Notes: a model not told the origin generated them from the sequence alone. A stretch of DNA of 64,000 nt from Simiduia litorea (GCF_042853465.1 NZ_AP031497.1:2666001-2730000); one strand, 5' to 3'. Numbered from the stretch's first letter, positions 54,287 through 63,155 are shown. A program made the numbers and translations.

Positions 54287-55729
54287 ATGAAAACAGAATT
54301 TGATGAAAGTTGGCGTAATTGGATAAAGACCAACGTTGATGCTGGGCGCTGCAGGAATGGCATTTTTAAAATACTACTCGATGAAGGTTATTGTGCAGAG
54401 GCGATCACACGAGAAATGCATTACCGGCCAACGGTACCCATCACCCATCTAGTCAACCCATTTAACAGCGCACAAGGTCAATCATCAAAAACGGCTCAGG
54501 TGAACTATGGCCAATCAATTCCGGCCAGTCAGCTTTTCATACCCAATGCTCAGCGGGTAGATTCAACGGCGTTGGCATTCTACCGGCTTGAACATTTTTT
54601 AACGGACGTCGAGTGCAAGCACCTTGTTGCTTTAATAAAAACGCAATGCCGCCCTTCTACCCTTTCAAGTTTCGAACAAGATACGACGTTTCGCACCAGT
54701 CAAACCTGCGATCTTGGCCAGATGAATGACGACATTGTTCAAGCAATAGATCTACGTATCTGCAAACTGCTCGGTATAGCACAAGCCTTTAGCGAGCCGC
54801 TCCAAGGTCAACATTATGATCCTGGACAAGAGTTTAAACCCCATACCGATTATTTTGAAAGCCATGAAATGGCTCGGCATGCCACTCTAATGGGACAGCG
54901 TACGTTTACGGTAATGATATACCTCAATACCCTTGCCGACGGCGGTGAAACGCACTTTCCAAAAATTGACACTGTATGTAAACCAACCCAAGGCCTCGCC
55001 TTGATTTGGAATAACCTAAATACTGACGGCTCTCCGAATGCCAACAGCCTACACCACGCGATGCCTGTGCGCAGCGGCTACAAGGCTGTTATTACAAAAT
55101 GGTTTCGCACCCGTAGTCGCACCGGCGAAAGCACAGGGATGTTTACCAAGGAAGCCAACGAATTCATCCCCAACTATACGAAACAGGGTTTTTACAAAAC
55201 CAAAATACCCACCGAACTCTTTACTGATATCAGCCGTTTTTACCAGATCGAGCGGATTAAAGCACAAGCAGAGCACGTTGATGGCGGATTTATTATTAAC
55301 GCCAAACAGGCGAAAAAACCCAGCAGCCTAATACCGCTTACCAACGCGCTACGGGAACAAATTCACGACGCAATGAAACCGCTGCTTGAAACTTGGTGCG
55401 GCCAAACACTCGAGCCCACCTATGTTTATGGTATCCGCGAATACCACCGCGGCGCACTGCTGAAAAATCATCGCGATAGATTAGAGACGCACATCATCAG
55501 CGTGATAATCAATGTGGCACAAGCGGTAGAGGAAGATTGGCCGCTTTATATTGAAGACAACTATTATCGAAGCCATCAGGTCCTGCTAAAACCAGGCGAC
55601 GTCATCTTCTACGAGGGTGCCCGACTCACTCATGGCCGGCCAACGGCGCTTCAAGGTGAAAGTTTTGCCAATATCTTTTGTCACTTTAAACCGACGGGCT
55701 ATATACCGAAAAAACTAGAATCTAGCTAA
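54287..55729 (+). CDS. Tandem 2OG-Fe(II) dioxygenase (prolyl-4-hydroxylase type)
   Basis: The 480-residue product starts at ATG 54287 (M-K-T-E-F-D-E-S-W); earlier ATG/TTG codons in frame lack a ribosome site. An N-terminal helical segment of about 60 residues (F-D-E-S-W-R-N-W-I) is followed by domain 1, with iron ligands His186, Asp188 and His256 or 257 and 2OG-binding Lys in G-Y-K. Domain 2 has His395, Asp397 and His449 and ends near F-C-H-F-K-P. Both metal triads are intact. Prolyl or other protein-side-chain hydroxylation is likely. The gene lies just after the two-component pair, with 173 bases between. Confidence 0.8.
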   Translation: MKTEFDESWRNWIKTNVDAGRCRNGIFKILLDEGYCAEAITREMHYRPTVPITHLVNPFNSAQGQSSKTAQVNYGQSIPASQLFIPNAQRVDSTALAFYRLEHFLTDVECKHLVALIKTQCRPSTLSSFEQDTTFRTSQTCDLGQMNDDIVQAIDLRICKLLGIAQAFSEPLQGQHYDPGQEFKPHTDYFESHEMARHATLMGQRTFTVMIYLNTLADGGETHFPKIDTVCKPTQGLALIWNNLNTDGSPNANSLHHAMPVRSGYKAVITKWFRTRSRTGESTGMFTKEANEFIPNYTKQGFYKTKIPTELFTDISRFYQIERIKAQAEHVDGGFIINAKQAKKPSSLIPLTNALREQIHDAMKPLLETWCGQTLEPTYVYGIREYHRGALLKNHRDRLETHIISVIINVAQAVEEDWPLYIEDNYYRSHQVLLKPGDVIFYEGARLTHGRPTALQGESFANIFCHFKPTGYIPKKLESS

Positions 55730-55751
55730 CACCTGCCACTTCCCTTGCTAA

Positions 55752-55814
55752 TACGGTTGCATGACGTGTCAAGACGATGTCTATCAAGTTACTCCATTCA
55801 ACACTGCAACCGTA
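55752..55814. repeat. Perfect 10-bp inverted repeat with long loop
   Basis: TACGGTTGCA at 55752-55761 and TGCAACCGTA at 55805-55814 are separated by 43 bases. It lies between the convergent dioxygenase and M56-M23 genes. Role is unknown; it could be a transcript-end structure for either gene. Confidence 0.55.
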
Positions 55815-55822
55815 CGCTCACT

Positions 55823-57283
55823 CTAAATGACTGTTGGCACAGTAACACGAACATGGGTTTTTGAAGGCGATAGAGCGATAAATTGACCGGGATCTAGGCG
55901 ATTATCGCCATCCAATATTTCGAAATGTAAATGTGGCCCCGTCACTTTGCCGGTTTCGCCGACTGTGCCTATAGGTTGGCCCGCGAGCACCGAGTCACCC
56001 ACAGCAACCGCGCGACTGTCCAAATGGGAATAGAGACTGCGCAAGCCATTAGCGTGTTCAATAATAATTATTTTTCCATAATTTACCCTATCGCCGTATA
56101 CATCGGTAGACACCAACACTCTACCGCCAGCGCTGGCCACAACCTGGGTACCTTTGCTGATAGCAAGATCAACACCATTGTGAAAGCGCTCGGCCTTTTG
56201 TCCAAAACTCGAGCTCAGTCGCGCATCCGGTACGGGATTTTGAAATACTACAGATGTTAGCTCAGCAGCCACAACAGCACTCGACTGCACTACAACGGCC
56301 GCAAGCGTTAAACCTAGGAAACCACACAACATGATCAGGCGCTGGGGCAAACTCATGCCAGCATTATTTGAAGAATGTAAAATAGTGGTAATTCGCATGT
56401 GAACGCTCCTTCTTTGATGATAGGTAAAGGCAACAAATTGCTTTTGATGACGCTGTGAAACAAGCGATAAAACCGCAACCATCGCCCGGGCATATTGGTT
56501 ATTTTGTTTAGGTTTTTTCCGCAAAACATTTTGATCACAACTTAGCTCGGTTGCCCAGCACAGACGATCGACAAGACTGCAGTAAAATGGATTAAACCAA
56601 GCCAAACAACGGCTCAGCCGCGTTAACATGATCAGCGCGTAATCATAGCGGCGTATATGTGTGCACTCATGCCGGATAATTAATTGCAATGCCTGCATCG
56701 GCAAGGCGCGTACTACGTCAGACGTCAACACCAAGCGTGGTCGCCATAACCCAAACACATAAGGTGAAATTGATTCATCAGATATTAAGATTTTAAGTTT
56801 CAGCTGCTTCTGCAGCCGTCTAAAGTACTTTTCTTGCGCCGGCGGCAAACCCAGGTAGTGATCCAGCGCTAGGGCGCGATTAGTTTGCTCGCGTAACATT
56901 AGCACTTGGCTCATTAACGCGATCAACTTTACCAGAGCTCCAACCGCCACGCCGGCGAGCAGCAACCAAATCAGCAAGGTAACAAAGGAGATGGAACTGG
57001 AAAGCCCCAAGGACGACTGTCCTAATTGGGGCGTGTGAACGCCACTGTCTACCAAAGGCGGCAGCACAATAATCGCTTCTGCAAGTGGAAATGCGGGCAT
57101 AAAAAACAGCGCCATTGGCAGCCAACAAATGGCCACTGTCGACAACCATAAGCTACGCCATTGGGGTGATTCTGACCAACATTTTTCGGCTAGTTGGGCT
57201 AACCCAAATACCACCCCACTAAAAGCAATAAAGAACAGGCAGCACCAAAAGAACGGAATCAGTAGATTTGAAAACTCACTCAT
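55823..57283 (-). CDS. M56 (BlaR1-like) membrane peptidase fused to M23 (LytM) domain
   Basis: The 486-residue protein has four membrane helices (about 5-28, 45-63, 95-118 and 320-340). An M56 gluzincin domain lies between helices 3 and 4 with zinc motif H-E-C-T-H and the third ligand Glu in A-T-E-L-S-C-D. The C-terminal periplasmic part is a LytM-type M23 domain: H-N-G-V-D-L and H-L-H-F-E, with G-K-V-T-G-P-H. In BlaR1 the same position is a penicillin-binding sensor domain; here it is a peptidoglycan-peptidase fold. ATG 57283 overlaps the blaI-like stop by eight bases. Confidence 0.87.
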   Translation of the reverse strand: MSEFSNLLIPFFWCCLFFIAFSGVVFGLAQLAEKCWSESPQWRSLWLSTVAICWLPMALFFMPAFPLAEAIIVLPPLVDSGVHTPQLGQSSLGLSSSISFVTLLIWLLLAGVAVGALVKLIALMSQVLMLREQTNRALALDHYLGLPPAQEKYFRRLQKQLKLKILISDESISPYVFGLWRPRLVLTSDVVRALPMQALQLIIRHECTHIRRYDYALIMLTRLSRCLAWFNPFYCSLVDRLCWATELSCDQNVLRKKPKQNNQYARAMVAVLSLVSQRHQKQFVAFTYHQRRSVHMRITTILHSSNNAGMSLPQRLIMLCGFLGLTLAAVVVQSSAVVAAELTSVVFQNPVPDARLSSSFGQKAERFHNGVDLAISKGTQVVASAGGRVLVSTDVYGDRVNYGKIIIIEHANGLRSLYSHLDSRAVAVGDSVLAGQPIGTVGETGKVTGPHLHFEILDGDNRLDPGQFIALSPSKTHVRVTVPTVI

Positions 57284-57659
57284 GGTCGCTGGCCTCGCTG
57301 TCCAATAACAGTCGCTCAAGGTCCTCTATTTCCGCGGCGTTCAACAATTCGCTCTGAGCAAACATAGCAACGGGAAGCGGCCCCTTTACCTCTAGCACGC
57401 GCTGGGAAAAGTCCTTTACGAAATTTGCCAGGGTTTGCACCTTGCCTACTTCGGCTCGATAAACTTTGACACCGTGAATGTCTAATGCACTGATGAGGCC
57501 CTTATCCAGCATTCGATCAAGGGTTTTACGGGTGGAGGAAAAGGACCAAGCTAAATCAGCTGCCACCTGCTCATGTACTTCTCTCGCACTCAATGGCGCT
57601 TTACGCCAAAGAGCTTTTAGTAAAATCAATTCTGTGGGGGACGGTCTTTGTGTATCCAT
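57276..57659 (-). CDS. BlaI/MecI/CopY-family transcriptional repressor
   Basis: The 127-residue protein is a winged-helix of the BlaI family, with P-T-E-L-I-L-L-K-A-L-W at the N-terminus, W-S-F-S-S-T-R-K-T-L-D-R-M in the recognition helix, and a C-terminal dimerisation region. In the family, the partner M56 peptidase cleaves BlaI to relieve repression. It is translationally coupled to that gene. The candidate operator is about 63-90 bases upstream. Confidence 0.9.
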   Translation of the reverse strand: MDTQRPSPTELILLKALWRKAPLSAREVHEQVAADLAWSFSSTRKTLDRMLDKGLISALDIHGVKVYRAEVGKVQTLANFVKDFSQRVLEVKGPLPVAMFAQSELLNAAEIEDLERLLLDSEASDHE

Positions 57660-57721
57660 TAAGGGTTCCGAGGTTGGTTTACCTAAAGGCCTGAGAGCAA
57701 GCCAAGCCCACCCTCACATCA

Positions 57722-57748
57722 TGTCGCAATAATGCGACAGTTGTCACA
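57722..57748. promoter_or_regulatory. Candidate BlaI-type operator with overlapping half-sites
   Basis: TGTCGCA, TGCGACA and TGTCACA occur in alternating orientation at 57722-57728, 57733-57739 and 57742-57748. The first two make a perfect 7-bp inverted repeat; the middle one also pairs with the third with one mismatch. The site lies 63-89 bases before the BlaI-like start codon, so autoregulation is likely. Confidence 0.55.
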
Positions 57749-57915
57749 TGGCCGTCAAGACCTAAATATCACACCTTTGCAGATGCTCACCCGTTACTAG
57801 GCCTTTATAAGTTGGCAGTTCCTCCTATGGCTATAAACAAGCGCCATTCCGATTGACCATTATCAGCACAATTTAGTCATTTTTTTTGCACATTTTGTCC
57901 GCAAGCTTCCCATCA

Positions 57916-57944
57916 CTTGGCTAGGTGAGGATTCCCTAGCCAAG
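57916..57944. repeat. Perfect 10-bp hairpin upstream of YHYH gene
   Basis: CTTGGCTAGG and CCTAGCCAAG are separated by nine bases. There is no T-run after it on either strand. It may be an operator or part of a leader for the YHYH gene. Confidence 0.45.
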
Positions 57945-58041
57945 ACCTGATGCTTTAGACCCTCGGCATAGCCAACAGGATCATCGAGCTTGGATTTATT
58001 CTGGATTGGATTTTCAGTCTGACATAGGTAGGAACAACACA

Positions 58042-59025
58042 ATGCCAAAACGCACACACACCAGCCCCCCCTTTAGTCTTTGCTGCGGGCTTTTATTGTT
58101 AGCATTGCTGAGCGCTTGCGGCGGTAGTAGCAATTCCGGCGCCGATATAGATGTAACCCTTGATTCAGGCAGCGCTGACGCCAATACTGGCTCCACCATC
58201 AACACCGGTGGCGCTTTATGCGACTACGATGATACGACCCTGAACACTCAGGCATCGCTCACCTACACCAGTAACGCCACCTGGACTTGCACCGCTACTA
58301 GCCGCAACCTAACGGCCAATGGCATTCCGGATCACCCTGTCGGGACTTTTCCAAATCCAAATAACCCGAATACCATTTCCGAACAAAGCGTCTCGGCCAG
58401 CTACACCTTAACGCCCTTAGAAACAGCGTCCAGCACTCAACTCGGAGGCCCTCGCGGCGCTACCGGCTACGTACTCAACGGTGTCAAAATTGATGCCGAT
58501 ACCGCTGGCTCCTGCGACGATTCCGGCACTGCCTGCAGCTTGATCGGCAACACCGGCAACTGGAGCATCGAAGCACTGGGTCAAACCAGTTTCGATTTCG
58601 GCACCGATGGCAACAATGCCCACGTTCAGCCAGACGGCACCTATCACTATCACGGCATGCCCGAAGGTTTCATCACCAAGCGCGGCGGCAATAGCAGTAC
58701 CATGACCTTGATCGGCTGGGCCGCCGACGGCTTCCCTATCTATGCGCGCTACGGCTATAGCGATGCAAACGACATCAGCTCAACGATTAAAACGATGTCC
58801 GGAAGTTATCAGTTAGTCACTACCCTAAGCGCCAATAGGCCATCGACCACAACCTATCCGCTAGGGACCTTTAAACAAGACTGGGAGTACGTAGCGGGGT
58901 CAGGCGATTTGGATGAATGCAATGGCCGCGTAGGTGTTACACCCGAGTTCCCCGAGGGGATCTATCACTATTACGCCACCGACAGCTACCCCTACTTTCA
59001 ACGCTGCGTAAAAGGCGACATCTAA
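58042..59025 (+). CDS. YHYH-domain lipoprotein
   Basis: The 327-residue product starts at ATG 58042, with AGGA upstream. A lipoprotein signal ends L-L-S-A-C-G-G. The mature part begins Ser/Asp/Gly-rich and continues with a beta-rich domain containing Y-H-Y-H-G near residue 203, the family name motif, and I-Y-H-Y-Y-A-T near 310. The YHYH histidines resemble a metal site, but the family has no fixed biochemical function. It is followed after 36 bases by an EF-hand protein, probably one transcript. Confidence 0.8.
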   Translation: MPKRTHTSPPFSLCCGLLLLALLSACGGSSNSGADIDVTLDSGSADANTGSTINTGGALCDYDDTTLNTQASLTYTSNATWTCTATSRNLTANGIPDHPVGTFPNPNNPNTISEQSVSASYTLTPLETASSTQLGGPRGATGYVLNGVKIDADTAGSCDDSGTACSLIGNTGNWSIEALGQTSFDFGTDGNNAHVQPDGTYHYHGMPEGFITKRGGNSSTMTLIGWAADGFPIYARYGYSDANDISSTIKTMSGSYQLVTTLSANRPSTTTYPLGTFKQDWEYVAGSGDLDECNGRVGVTPEFPEGIYHYYATDSYPYFQRCVKGDI

Positions 59026-59061
59026 AACACTTACCACTCAATTCGCTAGGGAATTCGCGCT

Positions 59062-59592
59062 ATGACAATAACGTTCAAAACGGTAGCAAAGCTAATCCAC
59101 GGCTTATGTTTTTACCTGCTGCTCTCCCCGCTCGCCCATGCGCACTTAATGGTTGCCCAGCACGGCACCCTCAACATTGTTGACGACGGTGCCTTCATGG
59201 TGTTGTCTTTAGCGATATCAAGTTTTCAAGGTATCGACGATGACCAAAACGGCGACGTAAGCGCGCTCGAATTTAATCGGCACAAAACTGACATTGTGCA
59301 CACCATCAAACAAGGCATTACATTGCGAGACGGCAAGGGCAACTGCCCACTCGAAGGCATCATGTTGTCGCCCGTGATGGACCATCAAGCGCATCAGGAC
59401 TCGATTTCACAATTAACGATCATGGGTAGATTCACCCTAGCGGCACCCGCAACGCCTTTAGTGTTACATATTGACTTATACGGCAAGCAACCGCTGGAGA
59501 AAACGATTGAAGTTTCAGCGCGACGAAACACAGCGATGGAGGTGAATCAATTTTCACCAACATCGCCTGAAGCCAAGTTTTTTGCCGAGTAG
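59062..59592 (+). CDS. Secreted protein with a single EF-hand
   Basis: The 176-residue protein has a signal peptide ending A-H-A. A calcium-binding EF-hand loop, D-D-D-Q-N-G-D-V-S-A-L-E, lies near residues 60-72. The remainder is a beta-rich unknown domain containing His residues. It is probably co-transcribed with the YHYH lipoprotein. Function is unknown; a Ca2+-dependent exported partner is an inference. Confidence 0.7.
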   Translation: MTITFKTVAKLIHGLCFYLLLSPLAHAHLMVAQHGTLNIVDDGAFMVLSLAISSFQGIDDDQNGDVSALEFNRHKTDIVHTIKQGITLRDGKGNCPLEGIMLSPVMDHQAHQDSISQLTIMGRFTLAAPATPLVLHIDLYGKQPLEKTIEVSARRNTAMEVNQFSPTSPEAKFFAE

Positions 59593-59668
59593 ATATTCGG
59601 ACGCTTTCGAGTAGACAAGCGCCGAGAATGGGAGGTCAAACAAGCGAGCTTAACGGGAAACCTAAACA

Positions 59669-59690
59669 CCAGATGCCTTCAGGCTTCTGG
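59669..59690. terminator. Imperfect hairpin between convergent genes
   Basis: CCAGA-T-GCCT and AGGC-T-TCTGG pair over nine bases with one T-T mismatch and a TC loop, between the EF-hand gene and the TIGR03545 gene. It lacks a T-run, so termination is uncertain. Confidence 0.35.
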
Positions 59691-59702
59691 ATAGATTAGC
59701 CG

Positions 59703-61460
59703 TTACTTGCCACCTAATTTGTTAAGCACGCTGTCTTTCAGCTTATCTTTTGCTTGGCTTTCAACACCCGCCAACTGGGCGGAAAGTAACTTTTCAATGC
59801 TAGCCTCCACACTATCAAGTTCGCCAGATTGGGTTGACAATTGCGCAACCCAATCGCCTTGGCTGGCCAGTGCAGTTTGATATTGCTGATCAAACTTTTC
59901 TTTCAGCGAACTCTGGTATTGAGCGATTTTCTCTTTCGCTTTACCTGAAACGGCGTCAGCAATTAATTTATCCACAGACGAGGTCACACTAACTTTGGGC
60001 GCTTCGATACTACCGCTAGCGGCAATCATAAAAGGTAAACGCTGCTGTTTGTTTAATACATCCACTAACTGCCCCATAGCATCGCTGCCCACCTGTTCAA
60101 ACATCGGCTGCATAAGCGTGAAGCTTGACGTTTGTGTGACCTGATCGCCCAATAGGCCCAATGAACCTTCACTCATTAGCGATCCGGCCAACAGTTGCAA
60201 ACGAGTAGTTCCCTTGCCCAACGCCAAAGCGTCAAATTTGTAGTCGCTCAGCGTCCACGTCAAATTGCTTGTCAGTTGATCAAAAATCGCCAAATCACCG
60301 GTTAGGTTAAAAGCCTTTAATTTTGGTAAATTCAAACCTTGCATCGAAAAATTGGTCGGGCTATTAATCAGCGCGTGCTGAGCGGTGATATTTTGCGCCT
60401 TCATCTGCACTTCACCACCCGCCATCAACCAGCTTACGTTGGCTTGCTTGACCAATAAATTGGGGTAAGGTTGGCGAGGAAGTGGCAAGATGCGATTAGG
60501 TAAAACAGGCTCATCCGAAGCACCTTCGTCCGTACGCGACTCACCTGAGGCGCTCGTCTGCTCAAGGTAGGGCTCAACCATCGCATACAGAGCTTGCACT
60601 TGCGCTAATTTGCTGGCCCAAGCTTCGCCCAATAATATTTGCGCGATACCGGCCAAACCACCCTCGCTCAAATTCGCCAGCTGCTGGGCCTTACTCCAAT
60701 CGCTGTCACTGGCAGCTTTTAATTCCGCTAGTGCCTCTTGTTGCTTGGTTTTACTGGCGGCGATTTGCTTCGACACCTGTTTAAGCTTAGCTTTCTCCTG
60801 TTCGAGTTGGGCTTTAATTGCTTTCAGCGCTTGGGTCTTTTCAGCGAGATCATTAGCATTTTTTATTTTGCTATCGGTGAGCGCTTTAATTTGCGTTTCA
60901 TACTGTTTAAGTTGCGCTTCATTCGGTAACTGTTCTTGTAATTTACCCAAGGCCGCCAGTTCTTCGCTCGCCACATCCGCCAAAGCCTGTGCCTTGGCCG
61001 GTGTTTTTAAATCCATCCGCGCAATTAACTCATCTTGATCAGGCAGATCTTGCGCACTAACGGAAAAGCCCTGCTCCGCTTCTTCATCTTTCTCTGCACG
61101 ATGAAAGACCTCACCCGCTGACTTTCGCGCCAAACCGTAAGCCATACCATCAACGCTTAACTCATCAATAATCCAATAACCGAGTAATGCAGGCCACATT
61201 TCAAGGCTAGCGGCCGCTCGCTCAAAACTCACACTATTGTGCGTGGGATTGGCGCGGTCGGTAACTTGCAGACCCTCAATCTCCAACCCCAAAGGTGCAA
61301 AATTGACACCCACATAATCGATATTAACTTCAGCCTGCACCGCCTCCTCTAAGGCACTTACCATGCCAAACTTAAGCATTCGACCAGCAAACAAATACAC
61401 CGACAAACTCACAACCACCAGCATTGACAACAGTACTAGCCATCCAGATTTACGTATCAT
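59703..61460 (-). CDS. TIGR03545-family protein (coiled-coil, membrane anchored)
   Basis: The 585-residue protein has a single N-terminal membrane helix (about 6-28). AsmA-like beta segments (V-N-I-D-Y-V-G-V-N-F) are followed by a long coiled coil (about 150-270, rich in K-A-L-K/Q-L-E) and a C-terminal region with K-L-S-A-Q-L-A. This matches the TIGR03545 pattern that occurs next to TIGR03546. It follows TIGR03546 by ten bases on the same strand. Function is unknown; an envelope role is likely. Confidence 0.85.
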   Translation of the reverse strand: MIRKSGWLVLLSMLVVVSLSVYLFAGRMLKFGMVSALEEAVQAEVNIDYVGVNFAPLGLEIEGLQVTDRANPTHNSVSFERAAASLEMWPALLGYWIIDELSVDGMAYGLARKSAGEVFHRAEKDEEAEQGFSVSAQDLPDQDELIARMDLKTPAKAQALADVASEELAALGKLQEQLPNEAQLKQYETQIKALTDSKIKNANDLAEKTQALKAIKAQLEQEKAKLKQVSKQIAASKTKQQEALAELKAASDSDWSKAQQLANLSEGGLAGIAQILLGEAWASKLAQVQALYAMVEPYLEQTSASGESRTDEGASDEPVLPNRILPLPRQPYPNLLVKQANVSWLMAGGEVQMKAQNITAQHALINSPTNFSMQGLNLPKLKAFNLTGDLAIFDQLTSNLTWTLSDYKFDALALGKGTTRLQLLAGSLMSEGSLGLLGDQVTQTSSFTLMQPMFEQVGSDAMGQLVDVLNKQQRLPFMIAASGSIEAPKVSVTSSVDKLIADAVSGKAKEKIAQYQSSLKEKFDQQYQTALASQGDWVAQLSTQSGELDSVEASIEKLLSAQLAGVESQAKDKLKDSVLNKLGGK

Positions 61461-61470
61461 AATTTTATCC

Positions 61471-61959
61471 TTAGGCTTGACTGTAAAGTTGCGCCAACTT
61501 GCTGGCCTTTAATAATTGCACAATGCGAAATTTTTGAACCCGCGTCATAATTCGATCTCGGTATTGCCGCACCAGCCACACGCTGAAGAATAAAACCGGC
61601 ACAAATAGCATTAATCCCAAGATCAAGCCGCCGAAGGTCAAGGTGTGATGTAAATGTAAGAATTGTAAAAACTCACTGTTAGCCAACACCGCTAGCACAC
61701 CAGCATTTTGGCCCAAGCCCCATGCCCACTGTTCAATCGGCGCAGCCAGTAACCACACCAAGCCTTTACTCAGCGTCCACACCAGTAAAAAGGTCGAAAT
61801 ATTGATAGTGAACAAACACACCACCAACAGAATGAGTAAGGTCAAAGCGCCAAAGGGCAGCAAGCCAGCAAGCATACCTAAGGCCACCGCCCAACCGATT
61901 TGGTAAGGCGAGGCCTCTGAGTTGAGTACTTTTAATAGTTTGGAGAATAGCGATAACAT
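61471..61959 (-). CDS. TIGR03546-family membrane protein
   Basis: The 162-residue protein has about four membrane helices. A short N-terminal basic segment is followed by S-P-Y-Q-I-G-W-A-V-A-L-G-M-L-A-G-L-L-P, which resembles DUF2062-type proteins. AAGGA lies six bases before the start. It is the first gene of the TIGR03546-TIGR03545 pair. Function is unknown. Confidence 0.85.
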   Translation of the reverse strand: MLSLFSKLLKVLNSEASPYQIGWAVALGMLAGLLPFGALTLLILLVVCLFTINISTFLLVWTLSKGLVWLLAAPIEQWAWGLGQNAGVLAVLANSEFLQFLHLHHTLTFGGLILGLMLFVPVLFFSVWLVRQYRDRIMTRVQKFRIVQLLKASKLAQLYSQA

Positions 61960-62611
61960 GATTCTTCCTTGTGGAGGTCCATCGATATTTTAGACTGGTG
62001 TCATTCTAGTATAAATGGCGCAGTAAGAAACAATAACGTAGCCAGCCTAGAATTGCAGTGACTTAAGCCTCTACGCCCGTTTTCCCTCTATGCCTTTGTC
62101 CTTTGAGTTACCGTTTCACTTAAAGGCGTCAAGTATATTGATTTATTCCGGTAGATGGGTGCAGGCAGCGGTTTGCTGGTGAATTTACCGCTCCAACATT
62201 GCTGTCCATGCAATGATTCGCTCTAGCGCCATCCATGGCGCTTGTAAATCCAAAAGCAAGCCACCGCTTCGGACTTGGGCGCAAGGGTTCGCAGTTTAAC
62301 TGGTAGTTAATGCCACAACTGTGCATAAAGAATTTTACGCGTGTGCAACCCCGCTTTTGCGCCACCACAGTAGTCGCGAGCAATGCGTTATTTGAGCGAC
62401 CAGTGGTGGTGTGCAGTTAAGCAGGTTCAATTGAGTAGAATATTGAATTAGGTGGGACGCGTTCTTTATTGTGCCAATCGGATTATTCTTTCTAAATAAA
62501 GCCTTGCCAAATATTCTACGTTCTCGAAACCAGTGAAACCATGAGAGCAAATTAACGCAGGACAAAAGCATTCACATTTTGGATGTAGAGCGCCGCAATT
62601 GCATTGCTTTG
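61960..62611. other. Hairpin-rich non-coding stretch at the left end of the accessory region
   Basis: This 652-base stretch has no supported gene; minus-strand frames 62129-62383 and 62335-62571 cross strong hairpins and recombination-site-like motifs and have no ribosome sites. It contains a perfect 8-bp hairpin (AGCGCCAT at 62225-62232, ATGGCGCT at 62235-62242). A long imperfect hairpin at about 62363-62409 pairs CCACCAC with GTGGTGG and GTCGC with GCGAC. GTTTAAC (62294-62300) and GTTAAGC (62416-62422) flank the latter. Confidence 0.55.
62294..62422. other. Candidate large attC-like site
   Basis: GTTTAAC at 62294-62300 matches RYYYAAC and GTTAAGC at 62416-62422 matches GTTRRRY. They are complementary at six of seven positions and 129 bases end to end. 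The inner sequence forms an imperfect hairpin with bulges. The size fits long attC sites, but this is a motif inference. Confidence 0.35.
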
Positions 62612-62617
62612 TTAACT
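62550..62617. other. Candidate attC-like site after the HD gene
   Basis: AATTAAC at 62550-62556 and GTTAACT at 62611-62617 are inverted (six of seven complementary). Next to them ACAAAAGCA pairs with TGCTTTGT, with one unpaired A as in attC L boxes. The HD gene's stop codon lies inside GTTAACT. Confidence 0.45.
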
Positions 62618-63142
62618 GCTGATACTTCGCTGCAATCGTTCGTGACCACTACTAGTTATAAGTTCAAATTGTTGATCTAACTCTGGATACACATCCCACC
62701 GATCTTTGCCCATAAGACTCGCAATCGAATCAATTACCTTAAGCTCCAACTCTTCAACTCGCTTGCCTTTCCATAACTTATCAGATAAGGCAATGATGAG
62801 CTCTTCTATTGAGCAATCCATTAAAGCAAATCGTGCATGCGACATACATACACAAGCTATTTGCGACTCGACACCTAATTCTAGAAGAATTTTCTCACCT
62901 TCAGGTTCGTGCTCAGAACCCGAGCCGATCATTTCATTTTGGTACTTAATTTTTTCGATGTCGTGAATAGCTACGCCAATACGAACAAATTCAGAATCAA
63001 ATTTTAGTCCGATGCCCGTGAGCTTATGTATCAGTAGATCTGCGGCTTCACCTACCAAGCGAACATGAGTCTTTAAATGGCTTGGAGCACCCAACTCATC
63101 TAGTAATTTATATGCGTCGTTTCTTAAATTAAGCACCGTCAT
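62612..63142 (-). CDS. HD-domain phosphohydrolase, putative gene cassette
   Basis: The 176-residue product starts at the Met at 63142; the open frame continues to 63223, but the extra residues merely translate the candidate recombination site. The HD metal site is complete or nearly so: His26, His60-Asp61 in A-I-H-D-I-E-K, His78 in E-H-E-P-E-G, and the late Asp in L-S-D-K-L-W. It is probably a nucleotide or phosphate-ester hydrolase. Codon composition is AT-rich compared with genes left of 61960. It is followed by a candidate attC at 62550-62617, which contains its stop codon. Confidence 0.75.
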   Translation of the reverse strand: MTVLNLRNDAYKLLDELGAPSHLKTHVRLVGEAADLLIHKLTGIGLKFDSEFVRIGVAIHDIEKIKYQNEMIGSGSEHEPEGEKILLELGVESQIACVCMSHARFALMDCSIEELIIALSDKLWKGKRVEELELKVIDSIASLMGKDRWDVYPELDQQFELITSSGHERLQRSISS

Positions 63143-63155
63143 CCTTATTTTGGCA

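Larger units (their letters stand above)
57660..58041. other. Divergent regulatory region (BlaI-like gene and YHYH gene)
   Basis: The 382-base region holds a three-half-site candidate operator near the BlaI-like gene and a 10-bp hairpin (CTTGGCTAGG at 57916-57925, CCTAGCCAAG at 57935-57944) about 100 bases before the YHYH gene. No further gene was found. Confidence 0.55.

Noticed and set aside
62129..62571. Two overlapping minus-strand reading frames in the right intergenic region
   Set aside because: They run through strong hairpins and attC-like motifs, lack ribosome sites and show no recognisable protein.
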